A stretch of 64,000 nucleotides of DNA from CALDTK01 sp041744755 (lineage in GTDB: Bacteria; Bacteroidota; Bacteroidia; Chitinophagales; Saprospiraceae): positions 8,702 to 72,701 of the forward strand of contig JBGTKC010000133.1 in assembly GCA_041744755.1 (NCBI GenBank). The letters run 5' to 3'. The notes under the pieces are model-generated. The model saw nothing but the letters and a program-made list of their open reading frames with translations. It was not told where the DNA came from and did not search any database. Below are positions 34,225 through 42,744 of the stretch, in pieces; the first letter of the stretch is position 1; every line of letters begins with the position of its first letter. The position numbers were made by a program, and so were the translations under genes.

Positions 34225-35069
34225 TGCCGCAGGCCGAACTAAGATTCCGCAAGTACCACGGGGCCGGGAACGACTTCGTCTGCGTCGACGACCGCCACGG
34301 GGGATTCGAGCGCTGGGAACAACGAGCCACCATCGCGCGCCTCTGCGACCGACGCTACGGCATCGGGGGGGACGGCCTCATCCTCCTCCGACACTTCCGC
34401 GCCACAGGCGCTGATTTGGGGCAACTCCACATGGTCTACTACAACAGTGACGGGCGGCCCTCGAGCTTTTGCGGCAATGGCTCACGGTGTTTCCTCAGGT
34501 TTGCACTTGACTTACGTCTGCTGTCCTTGCCCACTTACGGCGTGCCCGCTGTAGGCGTCGCGTTTATGGCCAACGACGGCCTGCACACGGGCTGGGTGCT
34601 TTCGCGGGAGGAGTTCCGCGTAAGTATGAGGGTCGACGGCCGGGTGGAGCGGCTTTCGGACGTGGCGGACCGCGTGGAGACGGGCTCCCCGCACTACGTC
34701 GAGTGGTGTAGGGATTTGCCGGAAGGCGACATCACCGCGCGCGCCCACGGAATTCGCTACAGTGCGGCTTTCGCCAAAACGGGCATCAACGTGAATTACG
34801 CGGTCGCTCCCGGGAGCAGCGAAGGGCCACTGCGGGTGCGCACGTATGAGCGCGGGGTCGAGGGCGAGACCGAGGCCTGCGGGACGGGGGTAACGGCGGT
34901 GGCGCTCGGTTTTGCCGAAAGGCGCCAAGTGGTCGGCCCTCAGGTCACCGTGGTGCGCGCCGTCGGCGGTGAGCTGACGGTTGCCTTCGTGCGTGAGGAC
35001 GACGGTAGCTTCCGGGACGTGACCCTCGCGGGTCCGGCGGCATTCGTCTTCGAGGGAGTAGTCGACTAG
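34224..35069 (+). CDS. dapF: Diaminopimelate epimerase
   Basis: Lysine/peptidoglycan pathway enzyme converting LL- to meso-diaminopimelate, 281 aa. Both catalytic cysteines are present: FCGNGSRCF near residue 76 and EACGTGVTA near 215; the N-terminus KYHGAGNDFVCVDD is typical. The ATG overlaps the upstream stop. Two mini-hairpin repeats lie within 145 bp of each other in inverted orientation, reading AAFAKTG and LGFAERR. The first occupies the stretch just before GINVNY, without adding or losing residues compared with what I expect for the family. Confidence 0.95.
   Translation: MPQAELRFRKYHGAGNDFVCVDDRHGGFERWEQRATIARLCDRRYGIGGDGLILLRHFRATGADLGQLHMVYYNSDGRPSSFCGNGSRCFLRFALDLRLLSLPTYGVPAVGVAFMANDGLHTGWVLSREEFRVSMRVDGRVERLSDVADRVETGSPHYVEWCRDLPEGDITARAHGIRYSAAFAKTGINVNYAVAPGSSEGPLRVRTYERGVEGETEACGTGVTAVALGFAERRQVVGPQVTVVRAVGGELTVAFVREDDGSFRDVTLAGPAAFVFEGVVD
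34766..34780 (-). repeat. Mini-hairpin repeat, GGC stem
   Basis: Exact GTTTTGGCGAAAGCC on the minus strand, inside dapF, reading AAFAKTG. Inverted partner at 34909. Confidence 0.9.
34909..34923 (+). repeat. Mini-hairpin repeat, GCC stem
   Basis: GTTTTGCCGAAAGGC inside dapF just after the second catalytic cysteine motif, reading LGFAERR. Confidence 0.85.
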
Positions 35070-35113
35070 CAGCTCGTGACCTGGGTTGCGGCCACCTCGG
35101 GACGCGCCGGAGA

Positions 35114-35434
35114 TCACATCTCGAGCTGAGCGTTCATCCTGACGTTTCGGAGTTCGGCTAGTGCGTGGTGGTCACCTGCCGCATGCGCGCGCGTGATGCC
35201 GTCGGCGAAGACGGCGTCGGCCTCCGCGGGGCGCTCTAGCTTGATGAGCGCTGCGCCGAGGTGGTAGTATAGTCCGAGATAGCTGGGGTGGGCCTCGCGC
35301 AACTGCTCGAAGGCCTGCACCCCGGCGGACAGATCACCGCCGTTACACAGCTCGGTGGCGAGGGCGTAGGCGAGGAAGGCGTCACCGGGGGTGGCAGCTA
35401 GCATCACGCGGATGCGATCGAGGCGGTCGGACAC
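35114..35434 (-). CDS. Small TPR-repeat protein
   Basis: A 106-aa helical protein built of about three TPR-like helix pairs: DAFLAYALATELCNGGDLSAGVQAF, HPSYLGLYYHLGAALIKLERPAEADAVF, and HHALAELRNVRM. Such proteins are usually scaffolds; the partner is unknown. It starts with GTG at 35434, only 5 nt after a perfect -7 box (TACCTTTG), so its mRNA is probably leaderless. Confidence 0.75.
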   Translation of the reverse strand: MSDRLDRIRVMLAATPGDAFLAYALATELCNGGDLSAGVQAFEQLREAHPSYLGLYYHLGAALIKLERPAEADAVFADGITRAHAAGDHHALAELRNVRMNAQLEM

Positions 35435-35439
35435 GTTTG

Positions 35440-35447
35440 CAAAGGTA
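35440..35447 (-). promoter_or_regulatory. -7 box TACCTTTG of TPR gene
   Basis: Exact TAnnTTTG on the minus strand, 5 nt before the GTG start codon. A transcript starting 4-7 nt after the box would begin at or next to the start codon. Confidence 0.55.
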
Positions 35448-35469
35448 GACCCGGTGGGTAAAGTCCCCC

Positions 35470-35477
35470 TACCTTCG
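35470..35477 (+). promoter_or_regulatory. -7 box TACCTTCG of MscS gene
   Basis: TACCTTCG, 11 nt before the ATG at 35489, leaving room for only a very short leader. It diverges from the TPR-gene box. Confidence 0.4.
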
Positions 35478-35488
35478 CCAGCGACGCT

Positions 35489-36547
35489 ATGAGTGGACTC
35501 CTGAGTTACGTGCTGTTCGCCATCGGCGACTACGAGATCACCGTACGGATGGTCTGCGTAGCCGTAATCGTCTTGCTGGCCACCAAAGGGCTCGCCTCCG
35601 GGATCGCGCGGTTCGTGTTGCGGCCGTTCTTCCGCCGCAACGGCGTCGACCTCGGCCGCAGCTACGCCGTGACGCGCATCATCCGCTACGTGATTTACGT
35701 CGTGGGCATCTTCATGGCGCTGAGCCTACTCGACATCGCGGTCTCCGCCCTGTGGACCGCGGGTGCGGCGCTGCTGGTAGGGATCGGGATCGGGCTCCAG
35801 CAAACGTTTAATGACTTCTTTTGCGGCTTCCTCATCCTCATCGAGGGGCCGGTCGAGGTCGGGAACGTGATCGAGGTCGACGACCTCATCGGGCGCGTTG
35901 TCGAGATCGGGCTGCGGACCAGCAAAGTGCGCACGCGCGACGACATCATGATCATCGTCCCGAACTCCCACCTCATCAACGGCAACATCACCAACTGGAG
36001 CCACAACCGCCGGCCGCTCCGATTCCACATCGACGTCGGCGTGGCCTACGGGAGCGACGTGACGCTCGTCACTGAACTCCTCGAGGAAGCGGCCAAGTCG
36101 CACAAGGACATCCTCGAGCGCCCGGATGCGCGCGTGATGTTCCGCGGGTTCGGGGCCTCGAGTCTGGACTTCGAACTGTACTTCTACTCGCAGGAGCACT
36201 GGCGCATAGAGTTCGTCAAGTCGGATCTCCGCTACAGGGTCTACGCGCTCTTTGCCGAGCGCGGCGTGAAGATCCCGTTCCCGCAGCAGGACCTGTGGTT
36301 GCGCAACCCCGAGGTTTTGGCGAAAGCCTTCCGGGTGAATGCGTCCGCCAACGGCAGCGCCGGCGATGCGGCGGACGATAAGCCACACGAAAGCCGCGGT
36401 AGCGCGGCACCCGTGGAGCTTTCGCCGGTGCCAGATTGGGCCACCGATGAGAACGGCAACGACGGCCACCAAGCCACGGTTCCCGCGCCGGGACACGCCG
36501 CCGCCACGGACGCGCAGGTGATCACGCGTCGTTCGATCTTCCGTTAG
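35489..36547 (+). CDS. MscS-family mechanosensitive channel
   Basis: A 352-aa inner-membrane channel that releases solutes on hypo-osmotic shock. Three membrane helices in the first 110 residues end in the pore helix TAGAALLVGIGIGLQQTFNDFFCGFLILIEGPVEVG, followed by the beta domain (VEIGLRTSKVRTRDDIMIIVPNSHLINGNITNWS) and the alpha/beta vestibule. A polar, disordered tail of about 75 residues follows. The mini-hairpin repeat at 36314 (EVLAKAF) lies exactly where the folded part ends and the tail begins. Confidence 0.92.
   Translation: MSGLLSYVLFAIGDYEITVRMVCVAVIVLLATKGLASGIARFVLRPFFRRNGVDLGRSYAVTRIIRYVIYVVGIFMALSLLDIAVSALWTAGAALLVGIGIGLQQTFNDFFCGFLILIEGPVEVGNVIEVDDLIGRVVEIGLRTSKVRTRDDIMIIVPNSHLINGNITNWSHNRRPLRFHIDVGVAYGSDVTLVTELLEEAAKSHKDILERPDARVMFRGFGASSLDFELYFYSQEHWRIEFVKSDLRYRVYALFAERGVKIPFPQQDLWLRNPEVLAKAFRVNASANGSAGDAADDKPHESRGSAAPVELSPVPDWATDENGNDGHQATVPAPGHAAATDAQVITRRSIFR
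36314..36328 (+). repeat. Mini-hairpin repeat, GGC stem
   Basis: Exact GTTTTGGCGAAAGCC in the MscS gene at the start of its unstructured tail, reading EVLAKAF. Confidence 0.9.
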
Positions 36548-36573
36548 CCGCAAAACACTCCCGCCCCGCCCCG

Positions 36574-36582
36574 CCCCCCCCC
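36574..36582 (+). repeat. C9 tract upstream of LptF/G gene
   Basis: Nine consecutive C within a C/G-only stretch (36560-36587), ending 4 nt before the GTG start. Length changes here would alter the spacing in front of the start codon. Confidence 0.8.
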
Positions 36583-36586
36583 GCCC

Positions 36587-38266
36587 GTGTTGAAGCAAAT
36601 CGATAGACTTCTCCTGCAGAGTTTCGCGGGCCCGTTCTTGGTGGCGTTCGCGATTGCGCTCTTCGTATTTCTGATGCAGTACCTGTGGGTGTACATCGAC
36701 GAGATCATCGGCAAGGGCGCCGGGCTCTTACTCATCGCGGAGCTGATCGGCTACCTGAGTGTGTCGATGATGCCGCTGGCGCTGCCGGTAGCCGTCCTGA
36801 TCGCCGCCGTGATGACGATGGGTAACCTCGCCGAGCATTACGAGCTCTCGAGCATGAAGAGTGCCGGGATCCCGCTGCTCCGGGTGATGGTGCCGCTGAT
36901 GCTCTGCGGCGTTGCCATCTCGGCGTTTTCGTTCGTGTGCAGCAACCACCTCATCCCGATCGCCAACCTTAAAGCCCGCACGCGCCTGTACGACATCCGC
37001 AAGCAGAAGCCGTCTTTAAGTCTGGAGGAGGGCACCTTCAACGACGACTTTCAAGGCTTCTCGATCCGGATCGGCGAGAAGGGGGAGGACAACCAGCGGC
37101 TTAAGGACGTAATGCTCTTCCGGCAGGGGAGCAACCTACGCGGGAGACTCGAGTCGGTGACCGCGGAGTCCGGACTGATGCACGTGACCCCGGACGAGCG
37201 CTATTTTATTCTCGAGCTCGAGGACGGCTACCAGTACCGGGAGCCCGAACCCGAACAACGCAACACCCGCCGCGCCTATCCCTTCGTGCGGACCAAGTTT
37301 GGCGCCTACCGCAAGACCTTCGACCTCAGCGAGTTCGAGATCGACCGTACCGACGAAAACGCTTTTCAAGACCACCAGACGATGCTCAGCGTGCGGCAGC
37401 TCTCGCAGGCCGTCGATAGCATCGAGCAGCTCGGCGTAGATCGCCTCAGTCGCCTGGGGATCGAGGTCGGCCGCTTCATTACGCCGCTCAAGAAGCTGGA
37501 TCAGTTCAAGCAGGACTCGCTCGATCGCATCTTACAGGACTCCGTGGAGCGCGCCGCGGACCTCGCATTCGCGACCGCGCAGGACCGCCCCGACGCCGCC
37601 GAGGCGGCGCCGGCGCCATCGTCGGGACTGTACCAGTTGTCGGAGATCGTGGAACTGTCGCGAGCCGATCCACCGGGGCAGGCGTTCGCGCAGGCGCGCC
37701 TGGGCGAGGAGGAGGTGTCCGCACCGTACCCCGAGCTAGACTCCAGCACTCGCGACTTCTACGCGTACCTCCTCGCCCAACCCGAGTACAAGCAGGCCAC
37801 CTACACTGATCGCGCTCTGCAGTTCGTGCGCTCGATCCGAAGCTACTCCGACGGGGCTACACGGCGACTGGAGGCCCAGCAGACCTCACTTGTACAACAC
37901 GTCTACGAGCTCCACCTCAAGTTCAGCTTTGCGATTTCGTGCTTCGTATTTCTTTTCGTCGGTGCCCCGCTCGGCGCCATCATCCGTAAGGGAGGGTTCG
38001 GCTACCCGGTCCTGGTCTCCATCCTGCTCTTCGCCACCTTCATCGTCCTCAACATTGCGTGTAAGAAACTAATGCGCAGCTTCGCGATGGACGCGGCCAT
38101 AGCGGCGTGGCTGCCGACCTTGGTCATCTTCCCCGTCGGGCTCCTCCTCACCTACGCGGCTATGAACGACCGAAAGCTCGAGGCCCCGATCTGGCTCAAG
38201 GAGTGGCGCGGGTGGTCGATCGGGAGGGTATACCTCGAATCGTTCCGGGATCTAGTCGGGGTCTGA
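36587..38266 (+). CDS. LptF/LptG-family lipopolysaccharide export permease
   Basis: A 559-aa YjgP/YjgQ-family permease, a component of the inner-membrane complex that extracts LPS. N-terminal helices (FLVAFAIALFVFLMQYLWVYIDEIIGKG, PLALPVAVLIAAVMTMGNLAEHYELSSMKSAGIPL) and four C-terminal membrane segments (FSFAISCFVFLFVGAPLGAIIRKGGFG) flank a periplasmic beta-jellyroll with an additional low-complexity insert near 270-390. It is longer than E. coli LptF (366 aa), as usual in Bacteroidota. I accept the GTG at 36587, just after the C-tract. LptF and LptG cannot be told apart here. Confidence 0.9.
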   Translation: MLKQIDRLLLQSFAGPFLVAFAIALFVFLMQYLWVYIDEIIGKGAGLLLIAELIGYLSVSMMPLALPVAVLIAAVMTMGNLAEHYELSSMKSAGIPLLRVMVPLMLCGVAISAFSFVCSNHLIPIANLKARTRLYDIRKQKPSLSLEEGTFNDDFQGFSIRIGEKGEDNQRLKDVMLFRQGSNLRGRLESVTAESGLMHVTPDERYFILELEDGYQYREPEPEQRNTRRAYPFVRTKFGAYRKTFDLSEFEIDRTDENAFQDHQTMLSVRQLSQAVDSIEQLGVDRLSRLGIEVGRFITPLKKLDQFKQDSLDRILQDSVERAADLAFATAQDRPDAAEAAPAPSSGLYQLSEIVELSRADPPGQAFAQARLGEEEVSAPYPELDSSTRDFYAYLLAQPEYKQATYTDRALQFVRSIRSYSDGATRRLEAQQTSLVQHVYELHLKFSFAISCFVFLFVGAPLGAIIRKGGFGYPVLVSILLFATFIVLNIACKKLMRSFAMDAAIAAWLPTLVIFPVGLLLTYAAMNDRKLEAPIWLKEWRGWSIGRVYLESFRDLVGV

Positions 38267-38276
38267 CCCCGCGGCC

Positions 38277-38792
38277 CTAGCGCCGCTTAAAGCTCCAAGT
38301 CACCCAGAACTCGCTCGCGAGCTGGCCGTCGGGCAGGTAGCCCCGGGAGTAAGCCACCGTCTCGCGACCCTTCCCGTCGGCGATCGTCTGCGCGATGGCC
38401 TCGGCGATGGCGGGCCCATCTTCGCACACGAGCGTGAGGGTCTCGGAGACTTTCTTGTAATAGCGGCTGTCGAAGCGCGTCACGAGCATGCTCGCCGCGG
38501 GTTGGCCCGCGAGCTGGAGCATCGCCAGGGCCCCGGTAGAGAGCTCGGCAGCGCCGGCCTGCGCGGCGAAGTAGGTGCTGCGGAAGGGGTTCTGCGTGCG
38601 GTACCCGTACGGGATCGTGATCGTGCAGGCGTCCGCGTCGAGCGCCGTGATCCGCACACGCCAGAGCGCCAACGAGGGAAGTTTCCCGACGGCGAAAAGT
38701 CGCCACTTCCAAGGGTTGAGCATCTGGGCGCGGAGCTTCGCCTGCGCGGGAGGCAGGACGACCGTGAGGCCGTCGAGTGTGGCGGTGGACAT
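38277..38792 (-). CDS. DUF4442 hotdog-fold protein
   Basis: A 171-aa protein of the DUF4442 family, related to acyl-CoA thioesterases. Blocks: LNPWKWRLFAVGKLPSLALWRVRI, IPYGYRTQNPFRSTYFAAQAGAAELSTGALAM and SRYYKKVSETLTLVCEDG. Function is inferred only from the fold. The ATG at 38792 lies 4 nt after an exact -7 box, suggesting a leaderless mRNA. It diverges from rocD, with only 45 bp between the two start codons. Confidence 0.8.
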   Translation of the reverse strand: MSTATLDGLTVVLPPAQAKLRAQMLNPWKWRLFAVGKLPSLALWRVRITALDADACTITIPYGYRTQNPFRSTYFAAQAGAAELSTGALAMLQLAGQPAASMLVTRFDSRYYKKVSETLTLVCEDGPAIAEAIAQTIADGKGRETVAYSRGYLPDGQLASEFWVTWSFKRR

Positions 38793-38796
38793 GGCC

Positions 38797-38804
38797 CAAA
38801 GGTA
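38797..38804 (-). promoter_or_regulatory. -7 box TACCTTTG of DUF4442 gene
   Basis: Exact TAnnTTTG on the minus strand followed by GGCC and then the ATG. Back to back with the rocD box. Confidence 0.55.
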
Positions 38805-38825
38805 GCCGGGCACTGAAGATCTGGC

Positions 38826-38833
38826 TACTTTCG
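38826..38833 (+). promoter_or_regulatory. -7 box TACTTTCG of rocD
   Basis: TACTTTCG followed by GCCC and then the rocD ATG at 38838. The upstream promoter half would lie inside or next to the divergent DUF4442 start. Confidence 0.5.
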
Positions 38834-38837
38834 GCCC

Positions 38838-40121
38838 ATGACCGACATCGCTGCCGCCCGCATCCAGTCCTTCATCGACCTCGAGGACCGGCACGGGGCC
38901 CACAACTACCACCCGCTACCGGTGGTCCTCGCGCGTGGCAAGGGCGCCAAGGTTTGGGACGTCGAAGGACGTGAGTATTTCGATTTCCTCAGTGCCTACT
39001 CCGCCGTCAACCAAGGCCACAGCCACCCGCGGATCGTGGGGGCGCTCGTAGCACAGGCTCAGACCCTCGCCCTCACCTCCCGTGCGTTCCACAACGACAA
39101 GCTCGGCCCGTACGAGCGGTACGTCACGGAATTCTTCGGCTTCGACAAGGTCCTCCCGATGAACAGCGGTGCGGAGGCCGTCGAGACCGCCATCAAGATC
39201 TGCCGCAAGTACGCCTACGACCGGATGGGGATCCCCGACGGCGAGGCTGTTATCTTGGTGTGCGGACAGAATTTCCACGGGCGTACCATCACGATTATCA
39301 GCTTCTCGAGCGACCCGAACGCGCGCGGTCGCTTCGGCCCGTACACGCCGGGCTTCGTGAGCGTGCCTTACGACGACCTAGCCGCGATGGCGGAGGCTTT
39401 CGCCAAAACCCCACACGTGGCGGGCGTGCTCGTGGAACCGATCCAGGGGGAGGCAGGGGTCTACGTCCCCGACGACCGCTTCATCCCCGGCGTGGCCGCG
39501 CTGTGCCGCGAGCATGGGGCTCTCTTCATCGCGGACGAGATCCAGACCGGGATCGCGAGGACGGGCTCGATGCTGCGGGTCTGTGGCGATTGCACCTGCG
39601 AGCGGCGGTGCGAGCGGCAGCCGGCCACCTACACCCGGCCGGACATCCTCATCCTCGGGAAGGCCCTTTCGGGGGGGATGTATCCGGTCAGTGCGGTCCT
39701 CGCGGACGAGGCCGTGATGGGGGTCATCCGGCCGGGGCAACACGGATCGACCTACGGCGGTAATCCGCTGGCCTGCGCGGTGGCGATGGAGGCGCTGCGG
39801 GTCGTCGAGGACGAGGCGCTTATGGTGCGGGCGCGGCGGCTCGGGCAGCGCTTCCGGGAGGGGATGCAGGTGGTCGTGGACGCGTCGCCGCTGTTGCGCC
39901 TGGTGAGGGGGAAGGGTTTACTGAACGCCGTGGTGGTTGACGCGGACGAGGAGAGCGACACGGCCTGGCGTTTATGCCTAGCCCTCGCCGAGCGCGGCCT
40001 CCTCGCTAAGCCCACCCACGGCAACATCATCCGCTTCGCGCCGCCGCTGGTCATCACTGAAGCCGAGATCGATGAGTGTTGCGGGATCATCGCCGCGGCC
40101 GTGGCGAGTCTCGCGCCCTGA
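38838..40121 (+). CDS. rocD: Ornithine aminotransferase
   Basis: PLP-dependent class III transaminase converting ornithine to glutamate semialdehyde, 427 aa. Diagnostic blocks: FLSAYSAVNQGHSHPRI, LPMNSGAEAVETAIK, QNFHGRTITIISFSSDP, FIADEIQTGIARTG, and ILGKALSGGMYPVSAV with the PLP lysine. Between the IQTGIARTG block and the lysine is a cysteine-rich stretch (CGDCTCERRCER, about 252-263) that could bind a metal; similar inserts occur in some Bacteroidota relatives by my recollection. A mini-hairpin repeat reads EAFAKT. Confidence 0.94.
   Translation: MTDIAAARIQSFIDLEDRHGAHNYHPLPVVLARGKGAKVWDVEGREYFDFLSAYSAVNQGHSHPRIVGALVAQAQTLALTSRAFHNDKLGPYERYVTEFFGFDKVLPMNSGAEAVETAIKICRKYAYDRMGIPDGEAVILVCGQNFHGRTITIISFSSDPNARGRFGPYTPGFVSVPYDDLAAMAEAFAKTPHVAGVLVEPIQGEAGVYVPDDRFIPGVAALCREHGALFIADEIQTGIARTGSMLRVCGDCTCERRCERQPATYTRPDILILGKALSGGMYPVSAVLADEAVMGVIRPGQHGSTYGGNPLACAVAMEALRVVEDEALMVRARRLGQRFREGMQVVVDASPLLRLVRGKGLLNAVVVDADEESDTAWRLCLALAERGLLAKPTHGNIIRFAPPLVITEAEIDECCGIIAAAVASLAP
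39395..39409 (-). repeat. Mini-hairpin repeat, GGC stem
   Basis: Exact GTTTTGGCGAAAGCC on the minus strand, in rocD, reading EAFAKT. Confidence 0.9.
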
Positions 40122-40256
40122 GCGGCCGATGCGGTCGTGTAGCACCGGCGCCGAACGGACCCTCTCCTGTGCGCAAGATAGGTTCATTTCGACCTCTCAG
40201 CCGACGGATAGCCTCCGGTAAGGCGGGTGGCACAGGCTTTGTCCTACGCGGGGCAG

Positions 40257-42659
40257 ATGATGTCCCGTCGAAGAGCAAACCTCACCAGGCGACTGGCGCT
40301 GAGCGCCGTTTGCCATTTCTTCTTCGCTTGGGCTGGGCTAAGTCAAGCCGGCGCGCAGCAAGTGCCGTTGGAGTGGCACTTCGCCTGGGATACGCTATAC
40401 AGCCCCCAGCAATCGGCAAGCGCCTTCGAGGCACCCCTGCGTCCTTACACCATGCTCTGGGGTGACGCATTTACTGAGGGGCGCAGCGAGGGTAAGGCGA
40501 CGTACGCCACGCGCCTGATCGGCCTGCCGGTCGACGGGCAGCTCGGTGTCCACATCCCAGACATGTACACAAGCTATCGCTTGTTCGCCAACGGCGTCGT
40601 GATCGCACAAAACGGTGAGGTGGGCACGGGGCCCCAAGACAACCATCCGAAGTGGCGCGGGATCGTCGTGGATCTCCCGCGCACCGACAGCATCGAACTC
40701 GTGCTACACGTCGCCAATTACGTGCACTCCCGCGGCGGGATCTCCCGCGCGTGGACGATCGCACCCGTGGGCGAGCTCCGGGCGAGCCACCTGCGTACGA
40801 GCGCGCTGAATGGCTTCGTCGCAGGCATCTACGTCCTGGGTATCCTCATCATGATCGGCACGTACCGACTCTACCCCCAGAGCTCGCTGCCGCTATGGTT
40901 CGCCGGCATCTGCGTCGGGACCTTTTACCGAACCATCGGCGCAGGTACCTACCTGCTCCACGATCTGTTGCCCACACTCCCTTTTACGGTCACGGCCCGC
41001 CTCGAGTACCTGGCTTACTACCTTATCTGCGGCTTCTACTGGGAGACCGTCCACCGGATGTGCGACCGGTGTGTCCCCCGGCGACTCTTGCGCTTCCAGC
41101 GCGTCTACCACCTAATCATGGGTGTGGTCATCCTCGCGACCCCGATCTCGTTTTTTACGTCGCTGCTTCCGTTCGGTCAGGCCAACCTCATGCTGAGCTT
41201 GATCCTCGGAATCGTGATGGTGACTAGGTGGGCGAACCGCGACTGGGCGCGGGCTCGGTTCGGGGTGCTGTCGTTTGCGGCCCTGGCGGTCATGGCGGGC
41301 GTAACACTACTGCAGCACCTCTACGACTACCAGGCGCTGGCGTGGATGATCCCGGTCGCGATCATCGCGCAGCTGTTTTTCGTCTACCTACACCTCAACG
41401 TGGCGGCCGTCGGCAACCTCCGCGTACTGCGAGACGTGGCCGAGGAAGCCTCGCAGGCCAAGAGCGAGTTCCTCGCAACCATGTCCCACGAGATCCGCAC
41501 GCCGATGAACGGCGTGCTCGGGATGACGAGCCTCCTGGCCGATACCGGCCTCACCGCCGAGCAGCGTCAGTACGTCGATACCATCCGTATGTCGGGCACG
41601 AACCTGATCACGATCATCAACGACATCCTCGATTTCTCGAAGGTAGACGCCGGCCAGATGAGCCTCGAGCACCAGCCGATCCAGCTGTACAGGGTTTTGC
41701 AGGACACTGCCTCCCTCGTGGCCGGCAACGCAAGACAGAAGGGGCTCTCGCTCGTGTTATCGCTCGACCCTGCCCTGCGCGCCACGACCGTCAATGCCGA
41801 CCCGACGCGGCTCTCGCAGATCCTCACCAACTTGATGTCGAACGCCGTGAAGTTCACCGACCGTGGTTCGGTCACGCTGTCCCTCAGCGAGATCCCGGCC
41901 GCAGGAGGCCGGTTCGGGGCATCGATCGCGGTCACGGACACGGGGATCGGCATGACGGAGGCACAGGTCGGCAAGCTATTCAAGAGCTTCGCGCAGGCCG
42001 ACGCGACCATCTCGCGGCGCTTCGGTGGGACTGGGCTCGGACTCGCGATCTCGAAGAAGCTCGCCGAACTCATGGGAGGTTACATCAAGGTGCGATCCGC
42101 CGTCGGCGACGGGACCACGTTCACCTTCGAGGTCGAATTCGAGCGCCTCCCCGATTTGACACTAGATGCTGCACCGGATCTGGCACCCGAGGCCCGGGAG
42201 GCGGTCTCACTTCTGGCGCCCGCCCGGCGGCCTACCGCAGACCAATGCGGCGTGCCCGCCCCCGACTCTCCAGCGCTACCGAGCCTCCGCATCCTCATAG
42301 CCGAAGATCACCCCGTCAACCAGCAGCTCATCGGCACGATCCTACGGAAGTGGGGCTACGAGCCCGACCTCGTCGGTAACGGACTCGAGGCCATCGACGC
42401 GATCGATCGCCAGCCCTACGACCTGATCTTCATGGACATGCAGATGCCGGAGTGCGACGGGCTCACGGCCACGCGCGAAATCCGCAAGCGCCACGGTCGG
42501 TCGTCCGTGCGGATCATCGCCCTCACGGCCAACGCCCAACCCAGCGACCGCGAGGCCTGCATGGCGGCCGGGATGCAGGGCTTCATCGCCAAGCCCTTTC
42601 GCCAGCAGGAGATCCGCCAGGTAATCTTAGACTTTGCTGAGGTATCGGCGGTCGTATGA
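40257..42659 (+). CDS. Hybrid sensor histidine kinase/response regulator
   Basis: An 800-aa membrane sensor. Signal peptide (LALSAVCHFFFAWAGLSQAGA), a periplasmic jellyroll sensor domain to about 185, seven membrane helices (195-390; a 7TMR-DISM-like arrangement), then HisKA with EFLATMSHEIRTPMNGVLG, HATPase with DPTRLSQILTNLMSNAVKF and FGGTGLGLAIS, and a C-terminal receiver with the phospho-acceptor Asp in DLIFMDMQMPECDG. The start is ATG 40257 or 40260. No separate output regulator is adjacent; the stimulus is unknown. Confidence 0.92.
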   Translation: MMSRRRANLTRRLALSAVCHFFFAWAGLSQAGAQQVPLEWHFAWDTLYSPQQSASAFEAPLRPYTMLWGDAFTEGRSEGKATYATRLIGLPVDGQLGVHIPDMYTSYRLFANGVVIAQNGEVGTGPQDNHPKWRGIVVDLPRTDSIELVLHVANYVHSRGGISRAWTIAPVGELRASHLRTSALNGFVAGIYVLGILIMIGTYRLYPQSSLPLWFAGICVGTFYRTIGAGTYLLHDLLPTLPFTVTARLEYLAYYLICGFYWETVHRMCDRCVPRRLLRFQRVYHLIMGVVILATPISFFTSLLPFGQANLMLSLILGIVMVTRWANRDWARARFGVLSFAALAVMAGVTLLQHLYDYQALAWMIPVAIIAQLFFVYLHLNVAAVGNLRVLRDVAEEASQAKSEFLATMSHEIRTPMNGVLGMTSLLADTGLTAEQRQYVDTIRMSGTNLITIINDILDFSKVDAGQMSLEHQPIQLYRVLQDTASLVAGNARQKGLSLVLSLDPALRATTVNADPTRLSQILTNLMSNAVKFTDRGSVTLSLSEIPAAGGRFGASIAVTDTGIGMTEAQVGKLFKSFAQADATISRRFGGTGLGLAISKKLAELMGGYIKVRSAVGDGTTFTFEVEFERLPDLTLDAAPDLAPEAREAVSLLAPARRPTADQCGVPAPDSPALPSLRILIAEDHPVNQQLIGTILRKWGYEPDLVGNGLEAIDAIDRQPYDLIFMDMQMPECDGLTATREIRKRHGRSSVRIIALTANAQPSDREACMAAGMQGFIAKPFRQQEIRQVILDFAEVSAVV

Positions 42660-42744
42660 TGCGTGAGCGGTAACAGCAATTTAAGATTTGCCCCTGGAGG
42701 AGGACATCCAGATGGGCACTAGCTTTGCTGACTCACAGTAGCTT

